The translations under genes were made by a program, and so were the position numbers. From positions 248,001-312,000 of the forward strand of contig JAEPNO010000001.1 of assembly GCA_017643365.1 (NCBI GenBank): 64,000 nucleotides of DNA, in the 5' to 3' direction. Positions 1-8,847 of the stretch are shown one piece after another. The first letter of the stretch is position 1; every line of letters starts with the position of its first letter. Origin of the DNA: Balneolaceae bacterium. GTDB taxonomy: Bacteria; Bacteroidota; Rhodothermia; Balneolales; Balneolaceae. Below the pieces are notes generated by a model, which did no database searches, was not told where the DNA came from, and worked only from the letters and a program-made list of their open reading frames with translations.

Positions 1-1187
1 TCTTTTACGGCATGAGGAATCCGATCTCGTTCCGCTTTTTCTTTCTCCAAGCGACGCTCATTCAGATGCAGCCGTGCATTCGCACTCGCCATCTTGATCA
101 ATTGTGCTTTCTCCCCACGTTCGGGAACATGAACTGGCACTTTTTTCGCCCGCTCCTGATATAAATATTCAACCAGCGGCTCATCGTCGGTCATGGCATG
201 GCTGATGTACACTTCATCCGGAATAGCCGCCGTGTATTGCCCCGTGTAATAATCCTCCACAAAAGATTGAATCAGATCATGCACCGTTAATCCTTCGATA
301 TTCTTTAAAAAGCGATGGAATTTTCCGATCAACTTTCCTTCGCGGATTTTGAACAACACCCCACAGGCTTCGCCTAAATCATCCGCAACATTTACGGCAA
401 ACACATCGCGATCTACTTTTTTGTCGGCCACCATTTTCATTTTCTGGCTGAATCGCTCCACCGCAATATAGCTGTCGCGCAATTTGGCGGCTTCCTCGAA
501 AGCGAGGGCATCGCTGGCGATCTGCATTTCCTCTTTCAACTCGCGGAGCAAGGCATCGGTTTGACCGTTTACGAGTCGCTCTACTTTCTTGATGGTTTCG
601 TTGTACAGCTCAGCATCCCAATCGCCGGAGCAGTTTTCGAGGTAATCATCGAAACAGGAATGCCATTTCGGTACGCCACGGGTTTTGTCGATGTTTTTGA
701 TGCTTACCGCGCAGGTGCACAAATCGAAGGCTTTGCGAATGGTTTCCAGCGTTCGCTTCATCGCGCCCACGCTGTCGTACGGACCGTAATATTTGCTTCC
801 GTCTTTTATAATGGTGCGCGTTGGGTACACGCGGGGCTTGCTTTCTTTGGTGATGCAGATGTACGGATACGATTTATCATCGCGATATAAGATGTTGTAC
901 CGCGGCTGATATTGTTTGATCAGATTGTTTTCGAGGATGAGCGCTTCGGCCTCCGAATCGGTGACAATCACCTCGAGATCCTCGATTTTAGACACCATAA
1001 GTGAAATTCGTCCATCCACCGGGCGGGATTCCTGAAAATACGAACGCACCCGATTGCGCAGTTTCTTGGCCTTTCCCACATACAACACGCTTCCGCCCTT
1101 ATCGCGGTAGATGTACACGCCAGGAGAAAACGGAAGATTGGCTACTTTTTCGGAAACGGGAATGTTGGGCGACTCTGGACTACTCAT
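1..1187 (-). CDS. uvrC: Excinuclease ABC subunit C, N-terminal part (runs off the left edge)
   Basis: UvrC makes the two incisions flanking a DNA lesion in nucleotide excision repair, acting with UvrA/UvrB. The minus-strand frame starting at the ATG at 1187-1185 reads MSSPESPNIPVSEKVANLPF and continues open to the window edge, about 395 codons of a protein that is usually near 600. The GIY-YIG nuclease signature is visible at the N-terminus (PGVYIYRDK followed by VLYVGKAKKLRNRVRSYF), then the RYNILYRDDKSYPYI stretch typical of UvrC, a Cys-containing segment (FDLCTC, CSGDW) and a UVR-like motif (ALAFEEAAKLRD, the UvrB-contact helix). The C-terminal RNase H-like nuclease domain lies outside the window. 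The call is secure; only the far end is unseen. Confidence 0.95.
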   Translation of the reverse strand, partial: MSSPESPNIPVSEKVANLPFSPGVYIYRDKGGSVLYVGKAKKLRNRVRSYFQESRPVDGRISLMVSKIEDLEVIVTDSEAEALILENNLIKQYQPRYNILYRDDKSYPYICITKESKPRVYPTRTIIKDGSKYYGPYDSVGAMKRTLETIRKAFDLCTCAVSIKNIDKTRGVPKWHSCFDDYLENCSGDWDAELYNETIKKVERLVNGQTDALLRELKEEMQIASDALAFEEAAKLRDSYIAVERFSQKMKMVADKKVDRDVFAVNVADDLGEACGVLFKIREGKLIGKFHRFLKNIEGLTVHDLIQSFVEDYYTGQYTAAIPDEVYISHAMTDDEPLVEYLYQERAKKVPVHVPERGEKAQLIKMASANARLHLNERRLEKEKAERDRIPHAVK

Positions 1188-1342
1188 TGCGGCAAAGATA
1201 CAACAAAATCAGTTTTTGGTGAGAGGGATTTGTTTTAATCTAGCCTAAAAGGAATTCACCTTATTTTGGGGATAAGATTTATTCATTTTACTCTTAAAGT
1301 TGAATAGGATATAATGAATAAAACTTAAACTTGAAATAGGGA

Positions 1343-1365
1343 TAAAGTGAACTCAGTTCACTTTA
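1343..1365. promoter_or_regulatory. Perfect 11-bp-arm palindrome, operator-like
   Basis: Arms TAAAGTGAACT (1343-1353) and AGTTCACTTTA (1355-1365) are exact reverse complements around a single central C at 1354. A near-continuous dyad of this length 135 bases upstream of a restriction-modification gene is what a dimeric repressor or controller site would look like. No controller-protein gene is seen next to it, and there is no T-run to make it a terminator. Function is inferred. Confidence 0.45.
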
Positions 1366-1405
1366 CTCTGTTGTTGGGCAACATACAAAAAGCCCACCGC
1401 ACAAA

Positions 1406-1462
1406 CAGCACATTTGGTTTTTGCCGACACGAAAGCCAACGCTGAAAAAACCAAAAGAGCTG
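1406..1462. repeat. Long imperfect hairpin upstream of the RM gene
   Basis: The 17-base arm at 1406-1422 (starts CAGCACATTTGG, ends TTTTT) pairs with the arm at 1446-1462 (starts AAAAACCAAA, ends GAGCTG) at 15 of 17 positions, with a 23-base loop. It ends 37 bases before the RM start codon, so it could sit in the 5' leader. It could be a transcript-level structure or the trace of a mobile or dispersed element that arrived with the RM gene. Confidence 0.5.
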
Positions 1463-1499
1463 TTTTTTGCCAACGCTCTGACAGAAATTGAATGAATAA

Positions 1500-4400
1500 A
1501 TGACATTAGAACAATATATTGACAACCTAGACAAACGGTACAGACTCGGAAATGCAACCGAACATACATTTCGTGGCGACTTACAGCAACTTTTAGAAAG
1601 TTTGGTGCCGACAATTAGAGCGACCAACGAACCGAAAAGGCAAAGTTGCGGAGCACCTGACTACATTTTGACTAAAAAAGATATTCCTGTTGGATTTATT
1701 GAAGCGAAAGACATTGGCGATAAAGACCTTGACGGCACAAAGAAAACAGGAAACAAAGAACAGTTTGACCGATACAAGGCTTCTCTAAATAATTTGATTT
1801 TTACGGACTACATCAACTTTCATCTGTACCGGGAAGGCGAATTCATCACCAAAATTGCTATTGCAGAAATCACGGACAAGGGAATAAAACCTTTACCTCA
1901 GAACTTTGGCAACTTTGAAAATCTAATCAAAGACTTTTGCGTTCACGTTGGACAAACGATAAAAAGCTCAAAAAAATTAGCAGAAATGATGGCGGGCAAA
2001 GCCCGCCTTCTTTCTGATATTATTGAGAAGTCGTTGACCAGTGATGAAGAAAACCAAGAAAATAGTACGCTGAAAGAACAAATGTTGGCTTTCAAGCAAA
2101 TTTTGATTCACGACATCACGCCACAAGGTTTTGCAGACGTTTACGCTCAGACTATTGCTTACGGAATGTTTGCAGCTCGTTTACACGACCCTACTTTAGA
2201 TAATTTTAGCAGACAAGAAGCGGCTGAACTGATTCCAAAATCAAATCCGTTTTTACGAAAACTCTTCGGTTACATTGCAGGTCCAGACATTGACGACCGC
2301 ATCAAATGGGTAGTAGAAAACCTTTCAGAAATCTTTTTGGCTTGTAACGTAGAAGAAATTCTAAAGAACTACGGGAAAGCCACCAAAATGGAAGACCCGA
2401 TAATTCATTTTTACGAAACCTTCTTAAGCGAATACGACCCAAAATTGCGTAAATCTCGTGGCGTTTGGTACACACCGCAACCCGTTGTGAATTTTATTGT
2501 TCGGGCGGTTGACGACATTCTAAAAACCGAGTTTGATTTACCGCAAGGTTTGGCAGACACCAGTAAAACAAACATAAAAGTAAATACTCAAACCGCAGAC
2601 AAGCGTTCGGCAACAGGCTATAAACAAATGGAGCAAGAAGTACACAAAGTGCAAATTCTTGACCCAGCCACAGGAACAGGAACTTTTTTAGCGGAAGTGG
2701 TAAAACATATTCACAAAAAATTTCAAGGACAACAAGGCATTTGGAGCAATTATGTAGAAACGCATTTATTGCCACGTTTAAACGGTTTTGAGTTGCTAAT
2801 GGCAAGCTATGCAATGGCACATTTAAAATTGGATTTGCTTTTGACCGAAACAGGATTTAAACCAACATCCAACCAACGATTTAAAGTTTACTTGACGAAT
2901 AGTTTAGAAGAACACCACCAAGACACAGGAACTCTATTTGCAAATTGGTTGAGCACAGAAGCAAATGAAGCAAACCACATTAAACGAGATACACCAGTAA
3001 TGTGTGTAATTGGTAATCCGCCCTATGCGGTAAGTAGCACTAATAAAAATGATTGGATTCAAGATTTAATTTCTGATTACAAGAAAAATCTTAATGAACG
3101 AAAAATCAACTTAGATGATGATTACATCAAATTCATACGTTACGGACAACATTATATCGACAAAAATGGAAGTGGCGTTTTGGCTTACATTTCCAATAAC
3201 AGCTTCTTAGATGGTATTACTCACAGGCAAATGCGAAAACATTTGTTAGAGAGTTTTGATAAAATCTACATATTAGATTTACACGGAAATTCTCGAAAAT
3301 TAGAAACAAGTCCTGATGGTTCAATTGACCAAAATGTATTTGATATAATGGCAGGTGTTTCAATTAATATTTTCGTCAAAACAGGAAAGAAAAAGAAAAA
3401 TGAATTAGGTCAAGTATATAATTATGATTTATATGGAAAACGAGACTTTAAGTATAAAACATTAACAGAAAATGATTTAAGTTCATTAAATTATTCCAGC
3501 ATTGAATGTAATTCACCTTATTACTTTTTTGTTCCAAAAAACTTTGAAAGTGCTAATCAATATGATTTAGGGTTTAAAATTGATGAGCTTCTTCCATTTA
3601 ATAATTCAGGTTTTGAAACAGCGAAAGATAAATTTTTAATCAAATTCAATAAAACAGACATAAAGTCTCTGAAAGAGGACATAGAAAATTTTTCATCTGA
3701 GGAAATATCAAGTAAATACAATCTCAAAATCACAAAAGCTAATGAAGTAAAAAGTGATATAGAAAATGCGTACACAATAGAATCGCTTTATCGTCCATTC
3801 GACAAAAGATATACACTAATATCAACGAATAGTAAAGGAGTTATGTTTCGCCCTCGTTTTGATACGGTTAAGCATCTTTTAAAAGAAAATGTAGCTCTTT
3901 TATGTTGTAAAAGACAAACATCCTTTGATTTTCAACACGCTTTTATTACAAAAAGTGCAGTAGAAAGATGTTCTGTTTCTTTACAAACAGGAGAAGTGAG
4001 TTATGCTTTTCCTCTTTATCTCTATCCAGAAACCAACGGACAACATACTATTGAACAATCAGACGTAAGAAAACCAAATCTAAAAGTTGAAATTGTAAAT
4101 AAAATTGCAGAGAAATTAGGTTTAAATTTTACCAACGAGAAAGTACCGACCGACAGCACTTTTGCACCAATTGATATTTTAGATTATATCTATGCGGTTT
4201 TACATTCGCCAACGTATCGTGAGAAATACAAAGAGTTTTTAAAAATTGATTTTCCGAGAGTGCCTTATCCAAAAGACCAAGACACGTTTTGGCAATTGGT
4301 AAAATTGGGTGGAGAAATTCGCCAAATTCATTTATTGGAAAGTCCAAAAGTGGAGCAATATATTACCCAATATCCTATAGACGGAGATAATGTGGTTGGC

Positions 4401-4637
4401 AAACCGAAATATCAAGACGGTAAAGTTTACATCAACGACACGCAGTATTTTGGCAATGTTCCGCAAGTCGCTTGGGAGTTTTACATTGGCGGTTATCAAC
4501 CTGCTCAAAAATGGTTAAAGGATAGAAAAGGTCGAAAACTAGACTATAACGATATTTTCCACTATCAGAAAATTATTGTCGCCCTATCCGAAACCGACCG
4601 ACTAATGAAAGAAATAGAAAAGATTGAACTTGAATAA
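1500..4637 (+). CDS. Single-polypeptide restriction-modification enzyme (type IIG / type ISP-like), N6-adenine methyltransferase
   Basis: Combined restriction endonuclease and adenine methyltransferase of 1045 aa. The N-terminus carries a PD-(D/E)XK-type nuclease pattern: D54 (GAPDYI) and E68-A69-K70 (GFIEAK). The methyltransferase core has the SAM-binding motif DPATGTGTF from about residue 388 and the amino-methyltransferase catalytic motif NPPY at about 506-509; the segment between nuclease and methylase is helical (ISP-type spacer). The C-terminal 400 residues (YRPFDKRY near 760, PLYLYPE, then YIYAVLHSPTYREKY) match the target-recognition region of type ISP enzymes. I see no SF2 helicase motifs, so it is shorter than true type ISP enzymes (about 1500 aa) and closer to type IIG. 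Start ATG 1500; an upstream ATG at 1493 hits a stop at once. It stands alone between housekeeping-type genes and is likely acquired. Confidence 0.88.
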   Translation: MTLEQYIDNLDKRYRLGNATEHTFRGDLQQLLESLVPTIRATNEPKRQSCGAPDYILTKKDIPVGFIEAKDIGDKDLDGTKKTGNKEQFDRYKASLNNLIFTDYINFHLYREGEFITKIAIAEITDKGIKPLPQNFGNFENLIKDFCVHVGQTIKSSKKLAEMMAGKARLLSDIIEKSLTSDEENQENSTLKEQMLAFKQILIHDITPQGFADVYAQTIAYGMFAARLHDPTLDNFSRQEAAELIPKSNPFLRKLFGYIAGPDIDDRIKWVVENLSEIFLACNVEEILKNYGKATKMEDPIIHFYETFLSEYDPKLRKSRGVWYTPQPVVNFIVRAVDDILKTEFDLPQGLADTSKTNIKVNTQTADKRSATGYKQMEQEVHKVQILDPATGTGTFLAEVVKHIHKKFQGQQGIWSNYVETHLLPRLNGFELLMASYAMAHLKLDLLLTETGFKPTSNQRFKVYLTNSLEEHHQDTGTLFANWLSTEANEANHIKRDTPVMCVIGNPPYAVSSTNKNDWIQDLISDYKKNLNERKINLDDDYIKFIRYGQHYIDKNGSGVLAYISNNSFLDGITHRQMRKHLLESFDKIYILDLHGNSRKLETSPDGSIDQNVFDIMAGVSINIFVKTGKKKKNELGQVYNYDLYGKRDFKYKTLTENDLSSLNYSSIECNSPYYFFVPKNFESANQYDLGFKIDELLPFNNSGFETAKDKFLIKFNKTDIKSLKEDIENFSSEEISSKYNLKITKANEVKSDIENAYTIESLYRPFDKRYTLISTNSKGVMFRPRFDTVKHLLKENVALLCCKRQTSFDFQHAFITKSAVERCSVSLQTGEVSYAFPLYLYPETNGQHTIEQSDVRKPNLKVEIVNKIAEKLGLNFTNEKVPTDSTFAPIDILDYIYAVLHSPTYREKYKEFLKIDFPRVPYPKDQDTFWQLVKLGGEIRQIHLLESPKVEQYITQYPIDGDNVVGKPKYQDGKVYINDTQYFGNVPQVAWEFYIGGYQPAQKWLKDRKGRKLDYNDIFHYQKIIVALSETDRLMKEIEKIELE

Positions 4638-4721
4638 TCTGAAACCATAGCTTCATGAATGAATTCCGAAGCTTAACCTTCATCACTAGATTTATTCAAA
4701 AGTTTTCCATTTATAGTCATC

Positions 4722-5177
4722 ATGAACCAACAATCCTTCGAACACACCTTAAAAACTCAAATCCCCATAGCGTGGGAAGCCGGGGTGCGGTTTGAGAGTT
4801 ATGATGGAAATTCCTGTTCCATTTCGGTTACACTGGGTTTGATGAATCAAAACCCGTTCGGGAGTATGTTCTGGGCAGTAGAAGGAATGGCGGCCGAGTT
4901 TGCCGGCGGAATGATGTTGTTGAGCAAAATTGAGGCAACGGGCGTTCGGATGTCTACGTTGGTGGTTAACGGAAACATGAACTTCACCAAAAAAGCCGTG
5001 GGCAAGATCGTATTCACCTGCAATCAGGGTTCAAAAATCGATCAAGAGATTGAAGTAGCCATCGCCACTAAAGAAGCCAGAGCCTTTGAACTAACGAGTA
5101 TCGGCATCGACGAAACCGGTGATCAAGTGGCTGAGTTTGTGTTTACGTGGAGTGTTTTGTGCAGCGCGGAGCGCTGA
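4722..5177 (+). CDS. DUF4442 hotdog-fold thioesterase-like protein
   Basis: A 151-aa soluble protein with the pattern of DUF4442 family proteins, which adopt the hotdog fold shared with acyl-CoA thioesterases. Visible family features are the LMNQNPFGSMFWAVEGMAAE block (residues 41-60), a hydrophobic central helix (FAGGMMLLSKI) and the antiparallel strand pattern after it (VNGNMNFTKKAVGKIVFTC). It would act in the cytoplasm on an acyl thioester or bind an acyl group; the substrate cannot be read from sequence. Length is typical. It begins 84 bases after the RM gene and is followed by a non-coding tandem-repeat region, so it is probably monocistronic. Confidence 0.75.
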   Translation: MNQQSFEHTLKTQIPIAWEAGVRFESYDGNSCSISVTLGLMNQNPFGSMFWAVEGMAAEFAGGMMLLSKIEATGVRMSTLVVNGNMNFTKKAVGKIVFTCNQGSKIDQEIEVAIATKEARAFELTSIGIDETGDQVAEFVFTWSVLCSAER

Positions 5178-5227
5178 ATGTTAAGTGATGAGTTTTGAGT
5201 TTTGAGTTTTGAGTTTTAAAATGGGGA

Positions 5228-5757
5228 TTCTTGAATTCAAAATTTAAAATTTAAGATTATAAATGAGGGTTTGGGGCAGATCGGAATATTGATGCTACAC
5301 GATTTTTAAATGTTAAGTGCTGAGTTTTAAGTTTTAAATGTGGTCGGGATTCTTGAATTCAAAATTTAACATTTAAGATGAAAAATGAGGGTTTGGGGGC
5401 AGATCGGAATATCGATGCTACACGATTTTAAATGTTAAGTATTGAGTTTTTAGTGGTAAATGAGGGTGAGGTTCTTGAATTCAAAATTTAACATTTAAGA
5501 TGAAAAATGAGGGTTTTGGGGGCAGATTGGAATACTGATGCTACACGATTTTTAAATGTTAAGTTTTAAGTTTTAAATGGTAAATGTGGTCGGGATTCTT
5601 GAATTCAAAATTTAACATTTAAGATGAAAAATGAGGGTTTGGGGCAGATCGGAATACTGATGCTACACGATTTTTAAATGTTAAGTATTGAGTTTTTAGT
5701 GGTAAATGTGGGCGGGTTCTTGAATTCAAAATTCAAAATTTAACATTTAAAATTTTT
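5228..5757. repeat. Tandem array of 121-124 bp non-coding units (four plus a partial fifth)
   Basis: Units begin with TTCTTGAATTCAAAATTTAA at 5228, 5350, 5472, 5596 and 5717, giving periods of 122, 122, 124 and 121. The last unit breaks off after about 40 bases. Each unit contains TTAACATTTAA (or a variant) and, about 65 bases later, its reverse complement TTAAATGTTAA (or a variant), enclosing a more conserved GC-richer core around CAGATCGGAATA and GATGCTACACGATT. The first unit is the most diverged, and a degenerate GAGTTTT ladder (5186-5220) precedes it. Units differ by scattered substitutions and short indels. No ORF is maintained. The region from 5758 to 5947 shows nothing further. Confidence 0.9.
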
Positions 5758-5947
5758 GATAGCGGGTTAGGAAGTGATCTCTATATCGAATTCGTTGGGC
5801 ATACGTCTTTCGTCATCCGTCGTATTTCCTTCGTCCTTAAATCCCTGTTGTTTGCCGGTCAACTAAAGCCATTCACAGAGCAGGTTTGCAGAAGTGGGCA
5901 AAATCTCTCAGATTGCATGGGTATCTATCCTAACACTAATAAATGCT

Positions 5948-6361
5948 ATGAAACTATTTGTCTTGCCCCTGCTTTTGTTTGTAAGCGCATCACTTAGCAC
6001 CGAAAACGCCAATTCTGATTATCAAGCCATCGAAACCGCAGTAAGTTATTATTTGGATGGCGGCACTAACAACGATTTCGAAACCCTTAAAAAAGCCTTC
6101 CACCCCGACGCCAGAATGATTTCTATGGGCAACGACATGATGAACGTAAACGCTCTGGAATTCTTCGGCAGCCGCATGAAACCGGGTCCTCCCACCGATC
6201 GCAAAACCCGAGTTGTGGATATCAATATGTCGGGAAATGCCGCAAGCGCGCGACTCGAAATCGAGTACGATGATTTCATGTTTGTGGATTACATGAGCTT
6301 GCTGAAAATGGACGGCGAGTGGAAAATTGTGAGTAAAGTTTACACTCGGGTGAATAAGTAA
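5948..6361 (+). CDS. Secreted NTF2-like / putative lumazine-binding family protein
   Basis: Small exported protein of 137 aa with an NTF2-like fold of the kind annotated as putative lumazine-binding (SnoaL-related). The signal peptide MKLFVLPLLLFVSASLS is followed by the family pattern: an N-terminal helix (AIETAVSYYLDGGTNNDFETL), FHPDARM, and the closing strands ASARLEIEYDDFMFVDYMSLLKMDGEWKIVSKVY in two parts. A longer GTG-initiated reading from 5894 exists, but the ATG at 5948 puts the hydrophobic signal at the N-terminus and is preferred. These proteins often have no known ligand; the role here is unknown. It sits downstream of the tandem repeats and 46 bases ahead of the transporter pair. 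Confidence 0.72.
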   Translation: MKLFVLPLLLFVSASLSTENANSDYQAIETAVSYYLDGGTNNDFETLKKAFHPDARMISMGNDMMNVNALEFFGSRMKPGPPTDRKTRVVDINMSGNAASARLEIEYDDFMFVDYMSLLKMDGEWKIVSKVYTRVNK

Positions 6362-6407
6362 ATGAGAATTTGTGGGCTAAATGATTTTTGCTAGCTTAGC
6401 CCCACTT

Positions 6408-6668
6408 ATGAGCTCAAAGTCGTCCATTCCAAATACACTTATTTTTTCGGGGAGTTCTCCTCACCTTAAAAAGCGCACCTTTGTTGCGGTAGGCATTCTA
6501 TTTCTGGTTCAATGTTGCCTTATCTGGCCGATCTTTCCACTCTTTGCCGATCCCGAGCCCTTAATTCTGGGATTTCCTCAACCATTTGCCTGGGTTATTT
6601 TAATGGTGTGCATTTCGTTCACAACCTTGCTCATGCTTTTCCTAAAAGACAAAAAGGAGCAAGGTTAA
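6408..6668 (+). CDS. Small two-TM membrane protein, DUF3311-like symporter partner
   Basis: An 86-aa protein with two hydrophobic helices (about residues 25-45 and 60-80), separated by FADPEPLILGFPQPFAW and ending in LKDKKEQG. This layout, and its position three bases upstream of a sodium:solute symporter gene, match the DUF3311 family of small partners of such symporters. I chose the ATG at 6408; an in-frame ATG at 6381 adds nine residues (MIFASLAPL) with no clear purpose. It is presumably co-transcribed with the symporter and would be orphaned if that gene is truly dead. Confidence 0.65.
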   Translation: MSSKSSIPNTLIFSGSSPHLKKRTFVAVGILFLVQCCLIWPIFPLFADPEPLILGFPQPFAWVILMVCISFTTLLMLFLKDKKEQG

Positions 6669-6671
6669 GTC

Positions 6672-8151
6672 ATGGCTGATTGGGTAATCATCCTTCTGAT
6701 TTGCGGCATTTACCTGCTCATAACCTTGATAATGGGCATTGTTCCCGGCTTGAAAGTGAGTCACAGCACTACAGGCTATGTGGCCGGCGATCGCTCGATG
6801 AATGTCTTCATTCTTTATTTTGTGCTCGGAGCTTCCATTTTCTCTAGTTTTGCCTTTTTGGGTGGTCCTGGTTGGGCGTATTCCCGAGGTGTTGCCGCTT
6901 TGTACATCATCGCCTATGGTGCCGTGGGGATGGTTCCCTTTTACTTTTTCGGACCAAAAGCTCGTGCGCTCGGTGAAAAATATGGTTTTGTAACCCAAGC
7001 TGAAATCCCTCGAAGATCGGTTCAACAGTAAGTGGCTTTCGGGAATACTAGCTGTACTTACCGTGGTGGTGCTCATTCCCTATTTAACCCTGCAGATGAA
7101 AGGCGCCGGATTGGTGCTAAACACCATCAGCGAGGGTTTTATTTCGGTTTGGCTGGGTGCCGGTATCGCGTATGTAGTAGTCTTAATTTATGTGTTTTTC
7201 TCCGGGGTGATGGGCGTTGGGTGGACCAACACTTTCCAGGGCATTTTCATGTTGGTGATTGCCTGGTTTCTGGGGATTTATCTGCCCAAAGCATTGTATG
7301 GAGGCATCGGCCCGATGTTCGAAGAACTGCTCGTTTCTGATTTTAAACAAGCCCTTACTGCTCCCGGATTAGATGCCGCCGGCAATGCGTGGAACTGGTG
7401 GGGATTCAGTTCCGCAGTAATCGTTTCAGCAATGGGTTTTTCGATGTGGCCACACTTTTTTATGAAAGCCTTTGCCGCTAAAAGCGACCGAACCATTAAA
7501 CTAACGGTAGTTTTGTATCCGACTTTCCAGATTTTTCTAGTCCCTATTTTGGTGATTGGATTCGCTGCGGTTTCCTCATTTCCCGGCGTAACTCCTGCCG
7601 ATTCCATCCTCCCTCACGTGTTGTTGAATATGGATCTTCCTGTAGTTTTGATAGGTTTAGTTTGTGCAGGAACACTTGCGGCATCGATGAGTTCGGGTGA
7701 TGCTATTGTGCACGCTGCGGCTTCGGTTGCTGTTAGAGATGGAATCACCAAAATCTCTTCCGTAAATCGATGGCTCAAAGCCGGTGATCACGAACGCTTA
7801 TTGATTAGAATCGCCGTAGTCGTGATTTCACTCATTGCCTATTATTTTGCTGTGTTCTCATCCACGGATATTGTTTCGTTATTGCTTGGCGCTTATGGAG
7901 GAATTGCTCAGTTGTTCCCCATTATGTTTGTGATGTTTTACTGGCCACGGGCTAACGGAATCGGCGCATTATCAGCGTTAGTAACCGGAATCATCACCAC
8001 TCTGATTTTCCTTTACTTCCCGGATCTCAAACCCTTCCCTATCCACGAAGGTGTATATGGACTGATTGTGAACATCACGGTACTCATTTCTGTCAGTTTA
8101 GCTACAAAGCCCGAAAGCGAAGAACGGATCCGTCGGTATATCAAATTTTGA
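6672..8151 (+). pseudogene. Sodium:solute symporter (SSS family), broken by a single-base frameshift
   Basis: The gene would encode a ~490-aa secondary transporter of the SSS/SLC5 family, coupling Na+ entry to uptake of an unidentified solute. The first frame (6672 onward) encodes the first helices (MADWVIILLICGIYLLITLI, GDRSMNVFILYFVLGASIFSSF, GPGWAYSRGVAALYIIAYG) and GFVTQAE, then runs into a stop at 7031. The other frame resumes exactly as LEDRFNSKWLSGILAVLTVV and continues through the remaining helices to 8151. Removing one C from the CCC at 7007-7009 restores one open frame, giving QAEILEDRFNSKW. Everything downstream is intact, so this is either a recent lesion or a sequencing error. 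It follows the DUF3311-like gene by three bases. Confidence 0.85.
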
Positions 8152-8220
8152 GATGCTAATATCACTGCCTGAATTGCAGTTTTTAATTAGATAACAAACC
8201 AAAAGCAATGCTATTGAGCT

Positions 8221-8243
8221 CCCTCTCCTATTGTAGGAGAGGG
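8221..8243. repeat. GC-rich hairpin of a dispersed-repeat type
   Basis: CCCTCTCCTA (8221-8230) pairs perfectly with TAGGAGAGGG (8234-8243) around a TTG loop, followed by TCGGGGTGAGGTC. There is no T-run, so an intrinsic terminator is unlikely. The sequence resembles REP-like hairpins scattered between genes in many bacterial genomes. It lies in the 195-base gap after the symporter gene. Confidence 0.6.
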
Positions 8244-8346
8244 TCGGGGTGAGGTCAGAACTTTTAGATTCATTGCTAAAAATTTTTGAACTCATATCCC
8301 GTACCTTTGATCAAAATAATCCAAGCCGTTAAAACTTCTTTTTTTG

Positions 8347-8682
8347 ATGAAAACCTGTCCCAATTGTAGCTCTGAGTACGGATACCCGATGAGCGATTTC
8401 TTGTATGCTTGTCCGGAATGCGGACACGAATGGAATCCTGATACTATTGAAAACGAGGCTGAAACCGAAACGATTATTAAAGATGCGAACGGGAATCCTC
8501 TACAAGACGGCGACACCGTTATTATCGTGAAAGATTTACCTGTTAAAGGTGCTCCAAAACCAATCAAAGCCGGAACCAAAGTGAAGAACATCCGCCTCAC
8601 TGATGGCGATCACAACATCGATTGCAAAGTGGATGGCTTCGGCGCGATGGGTTTGAAATCGGAATTCGTGAAGAAGGCGTGA
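8347..8682 (+). CDS. yjdM: Zinc-ribbon protein of the YjdM (formerly PhnA) family
   Basis: A 111-aa protein with an N-terminal zinc ribbon: C4-P-N-C7 and C22-P-E-C25, followed by [10 protein letters not shown]. The C-terminal domain has the family sequence [20 protein letters not shown], then [17 protein letters not shown]. Length and order match E. coli YjdM, a conserved cytoplasmic protein once named PhnA and wrongly taken for a phosphonoacetate hydrolase; its real function is unclear. The ATG at 8347 is preferred over the adjacent in-frame TTG at 8344. It is flanked by non-coding repeats on both sides, so it is probably monocistronic. Confidence 0.93.
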   Translation: MKTCPNCSSEYGYPMSDFLYACPECGHEWNPDTIENEAETETIIKDANGNPLQDGDTVIIVKDLPVKGAPKPIKAGTKVKNIRLTDGDHNIDCKVDGFGAMGLKSEFVKKA

Positions 8683-8696
8683 TTAATTAGGAAGAG

Positions 8697-8741
8697 AGAA
8701 TGGAGAATTAAGAATTAAGAATTAGGAATTAGGAATTAGGA
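8697..8741. repeat. Short AATTAGG/AATTAAG micro-repeat tract
   Basis: Just after yjdM the sequence steps through GAATTAAGAATTAAG then three GAATTAGG units, a seven-to-eight-base periodic tract. No coding frame or terminator structure is evident. Confidence 0.6.
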
Positions 8742-8847
8742 ATGGAGAACTTGACAAACCATCTTAACTCTTGCAAAATTAATATTTAGCGTGGATAAAA
8801 GTACAATTCGTTCAGCTGAAACCAACCACTATTCCGACTAAAAGCAT

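Larger units (their letters stand above)
1188..1499. other. Intergenic region between uvrC and the RM gene
   Basis: This 312-base AT-rich stretch holds the divergent upstream sequences of uvrC (minus) and the restriction-modification gene (plus). It contains a perfect palindrome at 1343-1365 and a long imperfect hairpin at 1406-1462 (both listed separately), plus a 9-base direct repeat GCCAACGCT at 1435-1443 and 1469-1477. I see no ORF or tRNA in it. Confidence 0.7.

Noticed and set aside
1372-1477. Integron attC-like site upstream of the RM gene (GTTGGGC and GCCAAC boxes around a hairpin)
   Set aside because: attC sites open with RYYYAAC and close with GTTRRRY; here the boxes are in the opposite order on both strands, and no integrase or cassette array is present.
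5228-5757. CRISPR array
   Set aside because: Units are about 122 bp and similar over their whole length; there are no short repeats with unique spacers and no cas genes.
6381-6668. Start of the small membrane protein at 6381
   Set aside because: The nine extra residues have no family match; ATG 6408 is the more likely start.
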